This document shows positions 6,659-8,216 of a stretch of 8,216 nt of DNA, piece after piece; position 1 is the first letter of the stretch, and each line of letters begins with the position of its first letter. Both the position numbers and the translations under genes were made by a program. Below the pieces are notes generated by a model that was given only the letters and a program-made list of their open reading frames with translations, was not told where the DNA came from and ran no database searches. The DNA is from Bacteroidota bacterium (GTDB taxonomy: Bacteria > Bacteroidota > Bacteroidia > NS11-12g > UBA955). Location: contig SXYY01000083.1 in the NCBI GenBank assembly GCA_005788145.1, positions 1-8,216 of the forward strand. The letters run 5' to 3'.

Positions 6659-8079
6659 CCTAGGGTTTCTTCCAACAATTTCGATAAGTCAAACAAGGAA
6701 TTTTCCTCCAATAATCCTGTCATCAATTGAACACCCATTGGCAATCCTGCTTGCGTTGTACCTGCAGGGATAGAGATTGCTGGGTTTCCGGCCAAATTCG
6801 CTTGAACTGTCAACAAATCGGCCATGTACATGGCTACAGGATCTGCTGCTTTTTCACCCAACTTAAATGGTGGGGTACTGGTTGTCGGCAGCAAAATGGC
6901 ATCGGCATTGGCCAATACTTTTTCCGTTTCAATTTGAATCACTCTGCGAACACGCTGCGCTTTGTCATAGTATGCATCATACTGATCACTACTCAATACA
7001 AAGGTTCCCAACATGATTCGGCGTTTCACCTCTTCACCGAAACCTTCGGTACGGGATAATGTGTAGGTAGAGTCTAAATCATGGGCCAATTCGCTGCGCT
7101 TGCCGTACAACATACCTGCGTACCGCGACAAATTGCTCGATGCTTCCGCCGTGGTCAAGACATAATATGCTGGTACCATATAATCCAACAACGGGAAATC
7201 AAAATAGGTGATTTCATGTCCCGCAGCCTCCAATTTCCCTATCAAATTCATCATCATCGCCCTTACTTCGGGGTCGATTCCCTCTTCAGCAACGGCTTGC
7301 TTCATGACCGCGAAACGCGCTTCCAATGGAGCCGTTGGAACCGAATATTTGGGCGCTGATTGTTGATACAATGTGGCATCTTGCCCGTCGGGACCAGCCA
7401 TAATTTCCGTAAGTAACACCACATCCTCCAATGACTGAGCCATCGGACCGATCTGATCAAAACTTGATGCATAGGCCAATAATCCCCATCGCGACACCAA
7501 ACCGTAGGTGGGCTTGAATCCATAGATGCCCGTAAATGCTGCAGGCTGTCGGATTGAACCACCCGTATCGCTACCCAATGCTGCATGGGCCATTTGGGCC
7601 TGTACTGCTACAGCACTTCCGCCAGAAGAACCACCGGGTACGCGGGTATTATCCGCAGCATTCAAAACTGGACCAAAGGCACTGTTTTCATTGCTGGCAC
7701 CCATGGCGAATTCATCGCAATTGGTCCGACCGATGAAAATGGCATCTTCGTCCAACAATCGTTGAACAACCGTTGCAGAATAAATGGAGGTAAACCCCTC
7801 CAAAATTTTGGATGACGATCCCACGCGATGGTCTTTGTAGGCCAAAACATCTTTCAAAGCAATGACACAACCCGCCAGACGGCCCGCTGTTCCTGCTTTT
7901 ACTTTCTCATCAATGCTTTTAGCCCGTTCAATGGCTTCATCACCCCAAACCTCCAAAAAGGCGTTTAAGTGCTTGTTTGATTCAATATTTTTTAGGTAAT
8001 ATTCTACCAGAGACACACATGAAATGTGGCCTGCGTTCAGGTCTTCCCGAATTGCTGAAATCCGGCTGTAGTGCTTCAA
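6655..8079 (-). CDS. gatA: Asp-tRNA(Asn)/Glu-tRNA(Gln) amidotransferase subunit A
   Basis: This 474-residue subunit is the glutaminase of the GatCAB complex, which frees ammonia from glutamine so that GatB can convert Glu-tRNA(Gln) or Asp-tRNA(Asn) to the cognate amide. The amidase-signature Ser-cisSer-Lys triad is complete: Lys76 (in LKDVLA), Ser151 (in PGGSSGGSA) and Ser175 (in GSDTGGSIRQPA), with the 75- and 24-residue spacing known for this subunit. Other landmarks are GRTNCDEFAMG (117-127), GFKPTYGLVSRWGL (from 187), and P-A-I-S-I-P followed by GVQLM near the end. Length is normal. The start is TTG at 8079-8077: no ATG occurs in frame before residue 126, an AAGGAG lies five bases upstream, and the N-terminus then matches the length of family members. 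gatB and gatC are not in the window, as is common in this phylum. It follows tatA after two bases and overlaps the LysM gene by ATGA. Confidence 0.97.
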   Translation of the reverse strand: MKHYSRISAIREDLNAGHISCVSLVEYYLKNIESNKHLNAFLEVWGDEAIERAKSIDEKVKAGTAGRLAGCVIALKDVLAYKDHRVGSSSKILEGFTSIYSATVVQRLLDEDAIFIGRTNCDEFAMGASNENSAFGPVLNAADNTRVPGGSSGGSAVAVQAQMAHAALGSDTGGSIRQPAAFTGIYGFKPTYGLVSRWGLLAYASSFDQIGPMAQSLEDVVLLTEIMAGPDGQDATLYQQSAPKYSVPTAPLEARFAVMKQAVAEEGIDPEVRAMMMNLIGKLEAAGHEITYFDFPLLDYMVPAYYVLTTAEASSNLSRYAGMLYGKRSELAHDLDSTYTLSRTEGFGEEVKRRIMLGTFVLSSDQYDAYYDKAQRVRRVIQIETEKVLANADAILLPTTSTPPFKLGEKAADPVAMYMADLLTVQANLAGNPAISIPAGTTQAGLPMGVQLMTGLLEENSLFDLSKLLEETLG

Positions 8080-8081
8080 GA

Positions 8082-8216
8082 TTACTCCTTGTTCGATTTT
8101 GGGTCTTCGTTCATTCCTTTGCGAATTTCGTTGCCAACATTGTTCTTGGCGTCTTGAAATTCTCTAACACCACGGCCTAAACCGCGCATCAGCTCAGGAA
8201 TCTTTTTGCCGCCGAA
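8082..8216 (-). CDS. tatA: Sec-independent protein translocase subunit TatA, C-terminal 44 residues (5' end outside window)
   Basis: The - strand frame from the window edge to a TAA at 8084-8082 encodes 44 residues beginning FGGKKIPELMRGLGRGVREF. This is the hinge (FGG) and amphipathic helix that follow the single membrane helix of TatA, and the FGxxKxPEL pattern is diagnostic for the TatA/E group. TatA oligomers form the conducting part of the twin-arginine pathway, which exports folded proteins across the cytoplasmic membrane. The short hydrophilic tail (NEIRKGMNEDPKSNKE) is normal. The N-terminal membrane helix and start codon are outside the window. Two bases separate it from gatA, and its final codons hold the gatA Shine-Dalgarno, so it heads the visible part of the - strand operon. 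Confidence 0.93.
   Translation of the reverse strand, partial: FGGKKIPELMRGLGRGVREFQDAKNNVGNEIRKGMNEDPKSNKE
8085..8090 (-). promoter_or_regulatory. Shine-Dalgarno AAGGAG for gatA, inside the last codons of tatA
   Basis: On the - strand AAGGAG (8090 to 8085) is five bases from the TTG start of gatA and doubles as the last two codons (Lys, Glu) of tatA. It is the only clear Shine-Dalgarno before any gene here, and it supports the TTG start. AAG GAG is also an ordinary coding pair, so chance cannot be excluded. Confidence 0.6.

Noticed and set aside
1..8216. Mobile elements, CRISPR arrays, RNA genes, toxin-antitoxin or defence systems
   Set aside because: No transposase or integrase frame, regularly spaced repeats, tRNA-like cloverleaf or known defence domain was seen, and almost all of the window is accounted for by seven genes plus one partial frame.

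Overview
The window looks like chromosomal DNA of a member of the Bacteroidota. The support is indirect but consistent: a DUF5916 outer-membrane protein, a RmlD-like SDR and a GatA of the kind common in that phylum, a TAnnTTTG-type promoter box, and an almost complete lack of Shine-Dalgarno sequences in front of the genes. Coding density is very high. The longest non-coding stretch is 93 bases, and I see no mobile element, CRISPR array, tRNA or rRNA. Codon use and composition look even by eye, with no sign of recent transfer.

Left part (1-1142). The window opens in the last 43 codons of an unidentified + strand gene ending in a C-x2-C motif. A convergent - strand gene follows for an NAD(P)-dependent sugar-nucleotide reductase of the RmlD type. 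A 93-base divergent promoter region then separates it from the next pair.

Middle (1143-2976). Two + strand genes, 19 bases apart, form a likely operon: a fumarylacetoacetate hydrolase family enzyme that keeps every fumarylacetoacetase active-site residue I could place, and a TIGR00266/AIM24 family protein of unknown role. The second gene ends in a 4-base tail-to-tail overlap with the gene on the other strand.

Right part (2973-8216). Four - strand genes are packed into one tightly coupled run, read from right to left: tatA (only its C-terminal part is in the window), gatA (TTG start, Shine-Dalgarno inside the end of tatA), a secreted lytic-transglycosylase-like protein with a LysM domain, and a DUF5916 outer-membrane barrel protein. 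The junctions are a 2-base gap, a 4-base ATGA overlap and a 1-base TAATG overlap. The genes join protein export, Gln-/Asn-tRNA formation and two envelope proteins.

The most unusual point is that the transglycosylase-like protein has lost the catalytic glutamate (Ser93 stands in its place) and two other active-site motifs, while the reading frame, signal peptide, SLT scaffold and LysM domain remain intact. It reads as an envelope pseudoenzyme, probably a peptidoglycan-binding factor. I found no clear previously undescribed multi-gene system beyond this.
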